Of a stretch of DNA of 64,000 nt, positions 54,961-64,000 are shown in pieces. The stretch comes from CAVQMB01 sp963713445 (lineage in GTDB: Bacteria; Pseudomonadota; Gammaproteobacteria; Competibacterales; Competibacteraceae). The stretch is taken from NCBI GenBank assembly GCA_963713445.1, contig CAVQMB010000004.1, positions 124,001 to 188,000 of the forward strand, given 5' to 3'. A model generated the notes under the pieces. It made no database searches, was not told the DNA's origin, and saw only the letters and a program-made list of their open reading frames with translations. Position numbers and translations under genes: made by a program. Every line of letters starts with the position of its first letter. Position 1 is the first letter of the stretch.

Positions 54961-55100
54961 CGGGGTTCCTCGGTCGTGGGCTTGACGACACCCAAAGCAG
55001 GTACTGGCTAAACCGTAAGCCGCTGGTGGTCACTATCCAGCGCCGGCACTCATTACAAACGGACAAAGGCCGGCGGCGCACAACCACCAGCCTGAGCAGT

Positions 55101-55125
55101 GCGCCCGCCCTGTCCGGGCGGGCGC
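55101..55125 (-). promoter_or_regulatory. Hairpin in the rplL-rpoB intergenic region
   Basis: GCGCCCGCCC and GGGCGGGCGC form a perfect 10-base stem with a 5-base loop, in the 188 bases between rplL and rpoB. A smaller GCGGC/GCCGC stem lies beside it. No T-run follows, so it is likely an attenuator or RNase-processing site that sets the L12-to-polymerase ratio, as known for this position in E. coli. Confidence 0.55.
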
Positions 55126-55148
55126 GGCAAAGCCGCAGAGGACAGTGC

Positions 55149-55532
55149 TTACTTAATCTCGACAGTTGCACCGGCCTCCTCGAGCTGCTTCTTGATATCA
55201 GCGGCTTCATCCTTAGAGACAGCTTCTTTGACGGTCGACGGCGCACCTTCAACCAAGTCCTTGGCCTCTTTGAGACCCAGACCAGTAAGTGCGCGCACCA
55301 CCTTGATGACATTGACTTTCTTGTCACCGAAGCTACTCATCACCACGTCAAATTCAGTCTTTTCCTCAGCCGCTTCGGCGTCGCCACCAGCGGCGGCGGC
55401 CGCAGGTGCGGCTGCCACAGCAGCGGCTGCGGTTACGCCGAATTTCTCTTCCATGGCAGCGATGAGGTCAACAACTTCCATGACCGTCATGTTGCCAATC
55501 GTTTCCAAAAGTTCTTCTTTCGTTACAGCCAT
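55149..55532 (-). CDS. rplL: 50S ribosomal protein L7/L12
   Basis: A 127-residue stalk protein present in four or more copies per ribosome. The N-terminal dimerisation domain (KEELLETIGNMTVMEVVDLI) is followed by an Ala-rich hinge (about 37-52) and the factor-binding C-domain (NVIKVVRALTGLGLKEAKDL). It recruits EF-Tu and EF-G, both encoded in this window. It lies 54 bases after rplJ. Confidence 0.98.
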   Translation of the reverse strand: MAVTKEELLETIGNMTVMEVVDLIAAMEEKFGVTAAAAVAAAPAAAAAGGDAEAAEEKTEFDVVMSSFGDKKVNVIKVVRALTGLGLKEAKDLVEGAPSTVKEAVSKDEAADIKKQLEEAGATVEIK

Positions 55533-55586
55533 TGTCGTTGCTCCTGTTTCGATAGCAGTTCAGTTTCGCCGGCTAACGCCACACCT

Positions 55587-56126
55587 TCACGCCGCCTGCT
55601 GCTCTTTCTGGTCACGCACCGCTGCCATAGTGCGAACAAACTTGCCAGGCACTTCATTTAGCGTGCGTGCAAATTTGTCGAGCGGGGCCCGCATGCAGGC
55701 CAGCAGAGAGCTGAGCGCCTGTTCGCGGGTCGGTAGGCTCGCCAAGCGCTCTAAATCAGAGGCTGGCAAAGCCTGACCATCAACAGCCAAAGCCTTGACG
55801 ACGAGCTTGTCGTTGTCCTTCTTCTTCAAGAACTCCTTGAACAAGCGCGCCGCGGCGCCCGGGTCTTCCTGTGAGAATGCCAGCATCAGAGGACCGACCA
55901 GACCGTCACGCAGACAATCGAACTCGGTATCCGCCAACGCACGCTTGGCCAAGGTGTTCTTGACTACCCGCAGGTAGACACCGCTTTCGCGGGCCTTGCC
56001 ACGCAATTCGGTCAGCTGGCTCACAGTCAATCCGCGGTACTCGGCGGTGACAGCGGAATGGGCGTTACGCGCGACCTCAGAAACTTCGGCAACAACAGCC
56101 TGCTTTTCAGCCAGAGTCAGACTCAT
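55587..56126 (-). CDS. rplJ: 50S ribosomal protein L10
   Basis: A 179-residue stalk base protein from ATG 56126 (MSLTLAEKQAVVAEVSEVAR), with RBS CAGGAG. It binds 23S rRNA with its N-domain (SAVTAEYRGLTVSQLTELR) and L12 dimers with its C-terminal helix. The L10-L12 complex represses its own mRNA through the leader directly upstream. Confidence 0.96.
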   Translation of the reverse strand: MSLTLAEKQAVVAEVSEVARNAHSAVTAEYRGLTVSQLTELRGKARESGVYLRVVKNTLAKRALADTEFDCLRDGLVGPLMLAFSQEDPGAAARLFKEFLKKKDNDKLVVKALAVDGQALPASDLERLASLPTREQALSSLLACMRAPLDKFARTLNEVPGKFVRTMAAVRDQKEQQAA

Positions 56127-56244
56127 ACTACTATCTCCTGGATCAGGGTTGACGCCAGCCACCGCAGCGGTCGCCGGACATCCGTTTCACCGAAGAGGGT
56201 CGATCCCTTCATAAACATACGGAAGCCTCACCAGATCCGGAGAG

Positions 56245-56330
56245 GGCAACCGTCTGCGCAGGCTCGGCCAGAGCACTACAGGCCGACCGGATTAAGCTTT
56301 TCGGCACCTGCGGTCTTTGACGCAGCCGGC
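56245..56330 (-). promoter_or_regulatory. L10 ribosomal-protein leader (rplJL autoregulation)
   Basis: The minus strand contains CGTCAAAGACCGCAGGTG, then CTTAATC, then GCCTGCGCAGACGG, the conserved elements of the L10 leader, with the CCGCAGG/CCTGCG pairing. It lies in the 287-base rplA-rplJ gap. Binding of the L10(L12)4 complex here blocks rplJ translation. The remainder of the gap shows no gene. Confidence 0.8.
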
Positions 56331-56413
56331 CATATCTCACACCACCACCGGCTTGCCCAAAGTTTTTCCCTGCCCGGCACTTAGCCACACCGGACAACTC
56401 ATGCCGCTGTCAG

Positions 56414-57109
56414 TCAATATGACAGCGTCGCCATATCAACAGCCAAACCGGGACCCATGGTGGTGGATACGGTCACCTTCCGCATGTAAATCCCCTTGGA
56501 TGTCGATGGTTTTGCCTTCTGCAGATCGGCCAACAACGCCTGCAGGTTCTCCTGCAGTTTGATGGGCTCGAAGTCCACTTTGCCAATGCTGCAGTGAATA
56601 ATGCCAGCCTTGTCCGTCCGGAAGTTCACTTGGCCCGCCCTAGCATTGTGCACCGCAGTGGCCACATCGGCAGTGACAGTCCCGGTCTTGGGGTTAGGCA
56701 TCAACCCCCGCGGCCCCAATATTCGACCGAGCTGGCCGACTACACGCATCGCGTCGGGTGTCGCGATGACAACGTCGAAATCCAGCTGGCCACCCTTGAC
56801 TTGCTCAGCCAGGTCTTCGAAACCAACGACATCAGCGCCGGCTTCGCGCGCGACATCGGCGTTGGCACCCTGAGCGAACACCGCCACCCTCACGGTCTTG
56901 CCAGTGCCATTGGGTAACACCGTGGCACCTCGAACCACTTGGTCCGACTTGCGTGGATCAACTCCCAGATTCACGGCCACATCGACTGCCTCGGCAAACT
57001 TCGCGGAGGCCACGTCGCGCAGCAAGTTCAGGGCGTCGCCGATCGGATACAGCTTACCGGCGCTCACCTGTTCTCGGATCACGCGCTGACGTTTGGTCAA
57101 TTTAGCCAT
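56414..57109 (-). CDS. rplA: 50S ribosomal protein L1
   Basis: A 231-residue protein of the mobile L1 stalk that guides deacylated tRNA out of the E site. It contains DQVVRGATVLPNGTGKTVRV, LGRILGPRGLMPNPKTGTV and KGIYMRKVTVSTTMGPG. In E. coli L1 represses the rplK-rplA mRNA. It starts 3 bases after rplK. Confidence 0.97.
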   Translation of the reverse strand: MAKLTKRQRVIREQVSAGKLYPIGDALNLLRDVASAKFAEAVDVAVNLGVDPRKSDQVVRGATVLPNGTGKTVRVAVFAQGANADVAREAGADVVGFEDLAEQVKGGQLDFDVVIATPDAMRVVGQLGRILGPRGLMPNPKTGTVTADVATAVHNARAGQVNFRTDKAGIIHCSIGKVDFEPIKLQENLQALLADLQKAKPSTSKGIYMRKVTVSTTMGPGLAVDMATLSY

Positions 57110-57112
57110 GAC

Positions 57113-57544
57113 TCAAATGCCCTCCACATTAAGGCCCATGGAGCGGGCACTTCCGGCAATCGTGCGGACCGCCGCGTCCATGTCGGCTGCCGTCAGGTCA
57201 GGCCACTTGGCCTTGGCGATCTCTTCCAACTGGGCACGATCGACTGTACCGACCTTGTCGGTGTTGGGCTTGGCGCTACCACGCTGGATGCCGGCCGCTT
57301 TCTTCAGCAGAACGCCGGCCGGCGGCGTTTTCATGATGAACGTAAAACTGCGATCCGAGTACACGGTGATCACCACCGGTGTCGGCAAGCCCTGCTCCAT
57401 GCTCTGCGTCTGAGCATTGAAGGCCTTGCAGAACTCCATGATGTTCACCCCGTGCTGACCGAGCGCCGGACCCACGGGCGGGCTCGGATTGGCCTGGCCG
57501 GCTCGAATCTGCAGTTTGATATATGCGCTAACTTTCTTGGCCAT
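57113..57544 (-). CDS. rplK: 50S ribosomal protein L11
   Basis: A 143-residue protein of the GTPase-associated centre, from ATG 57544 (MAKKVSAYIKLQIRAGQANP). The thiostrepton-site motif PPVGPALGQHGVNIMEFCKA is intact. It senses uncharged tRNA for the stringent response via RelA. It lies 108 bases after nusG. Confidence 0.97.
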   Translation of the reverse strand: MAKKVSAYIKLQIRAGQANPSPPVGPALGQHGVNIMEFCKAFNAQTQSMEQGLPTPVVITVYSDRSFTFIMKTPPAGVLLKKAAGIQRGSAKPNTDKVGTVDRAQLEEIAKAKWPDLTAADMDAAVRTIAGSARSMGLNVEGI

Positions 57545-57652
57545 TACATACTCCTTAGACGGGTACCAACGCCTCACGGCTCCCCGGATTAAAGCGATGC
57601 GCGCTCAATCGCCAGTACTTTTGATGGTTACCCACCAACCATCAGGAACAAA

Positions 57653-58186
57653 TCAGGCCTTTTCAACCTGTGAGAATTCAAGGTCCACCGGAGTCGAACG
57701 GCCGAAAATAAGCACAGCCACGCGCAGACGGCTCTTGTCATAGTTGACTTCTTCGACCACACCATTGAAATCGGTGAAGGGGCCATCCGTTACGCGAATC
57801 ACCTCACCCGGTTCATACAACACCTTGGGCCGCGGCTTCTCGACGCCTTCCTGGATGCGCCGCATAATGGCATCGGCTTCCTGATCCTTGATTGGCGCCG
57901 GCTTGTCAGGGGTGCCGCCGATAAATCCAAGCACCTTGGGTACACTCTTGACCAGGTGCCAGGTGTCATCGTTCATTTCCATTTGTACCAGCACATAGCC
58001 GGGAAAGAACTTCCGCTCACTCTTGCGCTTCTGGCCATCACGCATCTCGACCACTTCTTCAGTCGGCACCAAGATGTCGCCAAAGCTGTCTTCCAGCCCC
58101 AGACGCTTGATGCGCTCTACGAGAGAGCGCTTCACTTGGTGTTCGAAGCCCGAGTAGGCTTGCACCACGTACCAACGCATCGTCAT
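57653..58186 (-). CDS. nusG: Transcription termination/antitermination protein NusG
   Basis: A 177-residue protein. The NGN domain (MRWYVVQAYSGFEHQVKRSL) binds the polymerase clamp, and the KOW domain (GEVIRVTDGPFTDFNGVVEE) binds Rho or S10, linking transcription to translation. Start 58186 or 58180 (two codons later). It follows secE with a 13-base gap. Confidence 0.97.
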   Translation of the reverse strand: MTMRWYVVQAYSGFEHQVKRSLVERIKRLGLEDSFGDILVPTEEVVEMRDGQKRKSERKFFPGYVLVQMEMNDDTWHLVKSVPKVLGFIGGTPDKPAPIKDQEADAIMRRIQEGVEKPRPKVLYEPGEVIRVTDGPFTDFNGVVEEVNYDKSRLRVAVLIFGRSTPVDLEFSQVEKA

Positions 58187-58199
58187 GCCGGATTCCTTG

Positions 58200-58568
58200 T
58201 CAGCCAGTTAACAATCGCACCAGCCAGAACAGAAACATGTCCAGCAACCACAGAAAAATCCCCAACAACACGGTCATAGCGATGACGGCCAAGCTAATCT
58301 GGGTGGTCTGCTGACGCGATGGCCACACCACCTTGCGCACTTCGCCACGCGAATCCTGCACGTAGCCCATCAGTCCACCACCGACTTCGGTAGTGGCGGC
58401 AATTCCAACGGCAACACCCGCTCCAATCAGCAACCCCACCACCCGTACCAACGTAGAATAGTCTGCGAAGTAGTAAAAACCGATTACCGCCACCACCAGC
58501 AGCAGCACAGAGAACGCCAGTTTGACAGTGTCGGCTCTGGAGGCCTGGGTTTCGGTCTTGGAAGTCAT
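58200..58568 (-). CDS. secE: Protein translocase subunit SecE
   Basis: A 122-residue membrane protein with three helices, the long form found in many gammaproteobacteria. ATG 58568 (MTSKTETQASRADTVKL). The conserved amphipathic stretch SRGEVRKVVWPSRQQTTQ precedes the last helix and clamps SecY. It lies between tRNA-Trp and nusG. Confidence 0.95.
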   Translation of the reverse strand: MTSKTETQASRADTVKLAFSVLLLVVAVIGFYYFADYSTLVRVVGLLIGAGVAVGIAATTEVGGGLMGYVQDSRGEVRKVVWPSRQQTTQISLAVIAMTVLLGIFLWLLDMFLFWLVRLLTG

Positions 58569-58658
58569 CACCCGATCACATATCGTCAAAGGTGCATGGC
58601 GTCAGGTTGTCCGGCAAAAGCCGGTCGAAAAACTCGGACCACACACCGGGTGGGAAAA

Positions 58659-58734
<76 letters not shown>

Positions 58735-58791
58735 GTAGAAAACCATTGCTAGCAGGCGCCTTAAAGCGCCTGCCACACCTAAAATTTAACC

Positions 58792-59982
<1,191 letters not shown>

Positions 59983-60049
59983 CTAGCAGTGCTCCTTAAG
60001 AGAATCCGCTTTTACCGACTTGATGCAACGACACCGCTTGCCTATACAA

Positions 60050-60125
<76 letters not shown>

Positions 60126-60138
60126 AACTGTCTAATCC

Positions 60139-60212
<74 letters not shown>

Positions 60213-60232
60213 TAAGCGCCTCGCTTTTCATG

Positions 60233-60317
60233 TGGTGGAGGGGGTAGGATTCGAACCTACGAAGGCTGAGCCAACAGATTTACAGTCTGCCCCGTTTGAC
60301 CGCTTCGGTACCCCTCC
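60233..60317 (-). tRNA. tRNA-Tyr (anticodon GTA)
   Basis: 85 bases with encoded CCA and the long variable arm of a class II tRNA. Acceptor GGAGGGG pairs with CCCCTCC; the anticodon loop CTGTAAA gives GTA. It is the first gene of the tRNA-tufB operon, directly behind its promoter. Confidence 0.95.
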
Positions 60318-60332
60318 GCAATCGAGCTTGCC

Positions 60333-60361
60333 ATTGTCCTGCAAGTGATGCGGACTGTCAA
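60333..60361 (-). promoter_or_regulatory. Promoter of the tRNA-Tyr/Gly/Thr-tufB operon
   Basis: The minus strand has TTGACA (60356-60361), a 17-base spacer and GACAAT (60333-60338). The -10 box ends 15 bases before the tRNA-Tyr 5' end, and a GC-containing stretch (GGCAAGC) follows it, as in stringently controlled stable-RNA promoters. Confidence 0.8.
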
Positions 60362-60432
60362 CAAAGCCTGCGGTATAGTCCAAGACCGTTAATTATATGG
60401 CCGTGCGACAGCCCAGGCAAGATCTAGCGATC

Positions 60433-61821
60433 TCAATCCTCAAGGTGTCGCTGCACAGTTTCCACACTGTGTCGCGCATCACCGAACAACATGCGAGTGT
60501 TTTCTTTGTAGAACAGCGGATTATCAACGCCCGCATAGCCGCTAGCCAGGCTCCGCTTGAACACCACTACGGTACGGGCTTGCCAGACCTCCAGCACCGG
60601 CATACCGGCAATGGGGCTGTCCGGCACCTCTTGAGCCGCCGGGTTGACGATATCATTGGCGCCAATGACCAGAACCACATCGGTGTTCGGGAAATCGGCA
60701 TTGATCTCGTCCATTTCCAGCACGATGTCATACGGCACCCGGGCCTCAGCCAACAGGACATTCATGTGCCCCGGAAGCCGCCCCGCCACCGGATGGATTC
60801 CGAACCTCACGGTGACACCTTTCTCCCGCAGCAAGCGGGTGATCTCGCTGACCGCGTTTTGAGCCTGGGCCACCGCCATACCGTAGCCGGGCACAATGAT
60901 TACTTCGCTGGCATCGTGTAACAGTTGGGCGGTGTCTTCAGCACTGATCGCAACGGCTTCGCCGCCCTCGCTAGCAACGCCTCCACTGCTGGTACCAAAG
61001 CCGCCCAGAATGACGTTGAGAAACTTACGATTCATGGCTCGGCACATAATGTAACTGAGGATGGCGCCGCTCGAGCCAACCAGTGCCCCAGTGACAATCA
61101 ACAGATCATTGGACAACGTGAAGCCGGTTGCGGCCGCCGCCCAGCCCGAGTAGCTATTGAGCATAGACACCACGACTGGCATATCGGCGCCACCAATGGC
61201 CATGATCATGTGGACGCCCAGGGCCAGCGCGATCATCGTCATCGCCAGCAAAACGATGACCGCCACCGCCGCGGAACCGGAGCCGAGAAACACGCTACCC
61301 AGCCAGACGCAGGCCAGCACCGCGATAAGATTCATCCAGTGCCTGAACGGCAGCAGCAACGGCTTGCCTGGCAGCAGCGCGGCCAGCTTGGCGAAAGCGA
61401 TGATTGAACCGGTAAAGGTCACAGCGCCGATGAACACACCCACAAAGATCTCGACCCGGTGAATAGTTAGTTCGGCACCGACATAATGAGCCGTCGGATC
61501 GAGATAGGTTGCGATGCCGACCAGCACCGCAGCCAGACCGACGAAGCTATGCAGTATCGCAACCAGCTGCGGCATCTGGGTCATCGCTACCCGAGCCGCA
61601 AGCACGGCCCCGGCCACGCCGCCGATCAACATCGCCGGCACCAGCACCTTGTAGCCGCTGACCTGGGCACTGAGCACGGTGGCCAAGACGGCGATCGTCA
61701 TCCCGACGATCCCGTAAATATTGCCGCGCCGCGCGCTCTCCTGGTGGCTCAACCCACCGAGGCTGAGGATGAACAACACGATTGCGCCGATGTACGAAAC
61801 AGCAATGACGCCTTGATTCAT
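60433..61821 (-). CDS. pntB: NAD(P) transhydrogenase subunit beta
   Basis: A 462-residue protein from ATG 61821 (MNQGVIAVSYIGAIVLFIL). The N-terminal half holds about eight or nine membrane helices of the proton channel; the C-terminal half is the NADP(H)-binding domain III with EVIIVPGYGMAVAQAQNAV, GRLPGHMNVLLAEA and VLVIGANDIVNPAA. With PntA it uses the proton gradient to make NADPH from NADH. It follows pntA with a 10-base gap and is convergent with nothing close; the tRNA operon promoter lies downstream. Confidence 0.96.
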   Translation of the reverse strand: MNQGVIAVSYIGAIVLFILSLGGLSHQESARRGNIYGIVGMTIAVLATVLSAQVSGYKVLVPAMLIGGVAGAVLAARVAMTQMPQLVAILHSFVGLAAVLVGIATYLDPTAHYVGAELTIHRVEIFVGVFIGAVTFTGSIIAFAKLAALLPGKPLLLPFRHWMNLIAVLACVWLGSVFLGSGSAAVAVIVLLAMTMIALALGVHMIMAIGGADMPVVVSMLNSYSGWAAAATGFTLSNDLLIVTGALVGSSGAILSYIMCRAMNRKFLNVILGGFGTSSGGVASEGGEAVAISAEDTAQLLHDASEVIIVPGYGMAVAQAQNAVSEITRLLREKGVTVRFGIHPVAGRLPGHMNVLLAEARVPYDIVLEMDEINADFPNTDVVLVIGANDIVNPAAQEVPDSPIAGMPVLEVWQARTVVVFKRSLASGYAGVDNPLFYKENTRMLFGDARHSVETVQRHLED

Positions 61822-61831
61822 GAGTCCGTCC

Positions 61832-63382
61832 TCAATCCTTGCGAAACATCTGCAGCATACGCTGCGTGACCAGAAATCCGCCGGCGATATTGATACTCGC
61901 AACCAGCAACGCCAATACGGCCAACACCATCACCAGCCACGATGGGCTGGATACCTGCAGCAGCGCACCAATGACAATAATGCCGCTAATGGCATTGGTG
62001 ACACTCATCAATGGCGTATGCAACGACGGTGTCACATTCCAGATCACCTGATAGCCGACGAAGCACGCCAGCACAAAGACAGTGAAATGACTCATGAAGG
62101 AAACCGGCGCGACCAGACCCAGCCCGTACAGCACTAGCGCCCCTATCACCAACACCAACGGGGTCATATTGCGGTGTGCAGGCTGTTCGCGCGGCGGCGG
62201 TGGTGGTGTGGGTGGGGCAGCACGCGCAGGCTGTTGCGGCGCCGGCGGCGGCCAGGTGATCGTTCCCGCGTTGACCACGGTACAACCGCGGATCACCTCG
62301 TCCTCCATGTTGACGACGATCTGGCCATCCTTAGCCGGCGTCAAATCGTTCAGAAGATGCCGCAGATTGGTAGCATACAGCTGACTCGCCTGGGTCGCCA
62401 TCCGGCTTGCCAAGTCAGCAAAACCGACTATGGTCACGCCATGGCGAACGACCGCACTACCCGGCTCGGTCAGGGCGCAATTACCGCCCTGTTCAGCCGC
62501 AAGATCAACAATGACACTCCCCGGTCGCATAGCCTCGACCATTTCGGCCGTTATCAGCTTGGGCGCCGGTTTCCCCGGAATCAGCGCAGTCGTGACAATG
62601 ATGTCGACTTCTTTTGCCTGCGCCATGAACAGCGCCATCTCGGCCGCAAGGAACGCCGAGCTCATCTGTTTGGCATAACCGCCAGCGCCACCACCTTCTT
62701 CCTCGACATCCAGTTCCAGGAATTCAGCGCCCATGCTCTCGACCTGTTGTTTGACTTCCGGCCGGGTGTCGAACGCCCGCACCACCGCGCCCAGCGAACT
62801 GGCCGTACCGATGGCTGCCAAACCAGCCACGCCAGCGCCAATCACCAGCACCTTGGCCGGCGGCATCTTACCCGCTGCGGTAATTTGACCGGTGAAGAGA
62901 CGGCCAAATGCGTTTGCGGCCTCAATGATCGCGCGATAGCCCGCGATGTTCGCCATGGAACTCAACGCATCCAGCTTCTGGGCCCGGGAAATACGCGGTA
63001 CCGAGTCCAGCGCCAGCGCCGTCGCCCGGCGGGACTTGAGCTGTTCCAGCAATTCGGGGTTCTGCGCCGGCCAGATGAAGCTGATAAGGCAGCCGCCCTC
63101 CTTGAGCAGATCAGCCTCGTGGACATCCAATTGTGGGTGCCGCTCCGGTGGACGCACCTTGAGTATTATGTCGGCCTGCGCCCACAACTGCTGCAGGTCC
63201 GCAACGACTTCCGTGCCGGCCTCACGATACATCTCATCGCTGAAGCTTGCGGCCGCACCGGCGCCGCTCTGCACCTGCACGGCATAACCCAATTTGCGCA
63301 ACTGGCGGACACTGTCAGGCGTCGCCGCGACCCGCTTCTCGCCTGGATGAATCTCTCCAGGTACACCAATGTGCATAGACAT
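61832..63382 (-). CDS. pntA: NAD(P) transhydrogenase subunit alpha
   Basis: A 516-residue protein of the undivided (E. coli-type) form. The NAD(H)-binding domain I covers about 1-375, with KVLVIGAGVAGLAAIGTA and a mobile-loop region; four membrane helices lie at the C-terminus (about 410-510). Between them is a linker of about 30 residues rich in Pro and Ala, with PPPAPQQPARAAPPTPPPPP. RBS GGGGGAG precedes ATG 63382. It is the first gene of pntAB. Confidence 0.96.
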   Translation of the reverse strand: MSMHIGVPGEIHPGEKRVAATPDSVRQLRKLGYAVQVQSGAGAAASFSDEMYREAGTEVVADLQQLWAQADIILKVRPPERHPQLDVHEADLLKEGGCLISFIWPAQNPELLEQLKSRRATALALDSVPRISRAQKLDALSSMANIAGYRAIIEAANAFGRLFTGQITAAGKMPPAKVLVIGAGVAGLAAIGTASSLGAVVRAFDTRPEVKQQVESMGAEFLELDVEEEGGGAGGYAKQMSSAFLAAEMALFMAQAKEVDIIVTTALIPGKPAPKLITAEMVEAMRPGSVIVDLAAEQGGNCALTEPGSAVVRHGVTIVGFADLASRMATQASQLYATNLRHLLNDLTPAKDGQIVVNMEDEVIRGCTVVNAGTITWPPPAPQQPARAAPPTPPPPPREQPAHRNMTPLVLVIGALVLYGLGLVAPVSFMSHFTVFVLACFVGYQVIWNVTPSLHTPLMSVTNAISGIIVIGALLQVSSPSWLVMVLAVLALLVASINIAGGFLVTQRMLQMFRKD

Positions 63383-63689
63383 TGCCTGCTCCCCCGAATC
63401 TCAATCAAGAAGGGTTTATCCGAAGAACACGATTATTATTGGTCAAGGCATCGAGCATGTCCTCATATGACAACAGCGACTCCCAAAAACCGCATATCAC
63501 ATGGGCATGCTTATATTTTTTACATCGTCATTGACTATACATACAGGTAAACCGCTGTTGCAAACTCCCGGCAGGCGGCCCAACCGGGCACGGTAGCAGC
63601 CGACCGCGCAGTTGGATTATGCTTAAGTCCTTGAAGTTTGCCGAGAGAGAACGCCTCAAGCGGTTGCTAGCCAGCGGAGACAGCACGCG
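63383..63689. other. Divergent intergenic region pntA / HNH gene
   Basis: 307 bases with no convincing gene. It is AT-rich near 63,480-63,550. On the minus strand TTGACC (near 63,438-63,443) is a possible -35 for pntA without a good -10. On the plus strand TTGACTATACAT near 63,532 holds a possible -10 (TATACA). No repeat or RNA gene was recognised. Confidence 0.4.
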
Positions 63690-64000
63690 ATGCATGGCCT
63701 GGAGCAGCATGTCCTGCGCACCGACGTGTCAGGCATGCCGTTGGAGTGGATCAATTATCAAGACGCCGTCCGGCTCTATCATTTGGAGCAGGTCGTGTAT
63801 GCGTGCGGCACGTTGCTCTATTGCGTGCGCGGCGGCGTTAATGCGCGCACGGGTCAACGCAGCGTGATCGAGGTCAATTCCATCATCGCCACCCACGGTG
63901 GTGCCTACGCCCAAATGCGAGCCAGCGCCGCCTACACACCGCCATTGTCCAACAACGCACTGTTCCGGCGTGATTGCAATATGTGCCTGTATTGCGGCAA
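63690..64000 (+). CDS. HNH endonuclease family protein (3' end outside window)
   Basis: Read directly from ATG 63690 to the window edge, 103 complete codons. It has PLEWINYQDAVRLYHLEQVV near the start, GGVNARTGQRSVIEVNSIIA in the middle, and ALFRRDCNMCLYCG at the cut end, the first CxxC of the zinc-binding HNH fold. This matches a small chromosomal HNH family widespread in gammaproteobacteria, of unknown cellular role. GCGGAGA serves as RBS. The catalytic HNH residues lie beyond the window. Confidence 0.7.
   Translation, partial: MHGLEQHVLRTDVSGMPLEWINYQDAVRLYHLEQVVYACGTLLYCVRGGVNARTGQRSVIEVNSIIATHGGAYAQMRASAAYTPPLSNNALFRRDCNMCLYCG

Noticed and set aside
62160..62270. Proline-rich linker of PntA as an insertion
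   Set aside because: A variable Pro/Ala linker between the NAD domain and membrane helices is normal for undivided PntA.
62174..63550. 458-codon plus-strand frame
   Set aside because: Antisense to pntA; no family motif and no RBS.
63619..63867. 82-codon plus-strand frame beginning MLKSLKFAERERLKRLL
   Set aside because: The first 24 residues look protein-like, but the frame then overlaps the HNH gene out of register and becomes Cys/Ser/Arg-rich; no family recognised.

Overview
The window is a chromosomal segment of a GC-rich gammaproteobacterium. The evidence is the gene order and protein types: tRNA-Tyr/Gly/Thr-tufB-tRNA-Trp-secE-nusG-rplKAJL-rpoBC, then rpsL-rpsG-fusA-tufA fused directly to the S10, spc and alpha ribosomal clusters, plus yajC-secD-secF, suhB/trmJ, pntA-pntB and yejABEF. 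A corrected RpoB of about 1383 residues is a length I remember from Xanthomonadales, but I cannot place the lineage further from sequence alone.

Layout. 1-2993 (-): 5' part of a large GltD-like oxidoreductase fused to a ferredoxin-reductase-like module, cut by the window edge. 3116-4354 (+): amine-oxidase-like flavoprotein. 4506-7947 (+): a stand-alone TiaS-kinase-like protein, a small membrane protein with one frameshift, and a TonB-dependent receptor, closed by a strong hairpin. 7996-9372 (-): DegP/DegQ protease. 9592-10877 (+): two uncharacterised genes, the first frameshifted. 10917-12441 (-): iscA, a divergent iscU, trmJ. 12482-13309 (+): suhB. 13321-16483 (-): secF, secD, yajC. 16610-21562 (-): a polyamine-uptake operon (ATPase, two permeases, binding protein), a nitrilase and the stump of an acetylpolyamine-deacetylase gene lying against the yajC promoter. 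21808-27398 (+): yejABEF. 27412-28434 (-): AmgK-like sugar kinase.

28436-60317 (-) is one block of about 32 kb of information-processing genes, all co-directional. It is transcribed from a consensus promoter before tRNA-Tyr, from a second perfect-spacing promoter before rpsL, and ends at a textbook intrinsic terminator after rplQ. Regulatory RNA is visible: an L10 leader before rplJ, a hairpin between rplL and rpoB, and a hairpin in the rpsL leader. 60433-63382 (-): pntB and pntA. 63690-64000 (+): start of an HNH endonuclease gene.

Main anomalies. (1) rpoB is a composition mosaic: about 1.45 kb (52.07-53.52 kb) uses GTT/CGT codons, unlike the GTG/GTC/CGG/CGC use on both sides, and its left edge coincides with a frameshift. 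(2) Six single-base frameshifts occur in otherwise intact genes, including essential rpoB (three) and rpoC (one), which points to sequence or assembly error. (3) The TiaS-like/membrane protein/TonB receptor trio is a candidate uncharacterised uptake-and-modification module. (4) The iscU-iscA pair lacks iscS, iscR and hscBA nearby, and the IscU chaperone motif is degenerate. (5) The acetylpolyamine deacetylase gene is truncated at its junction with yajC.
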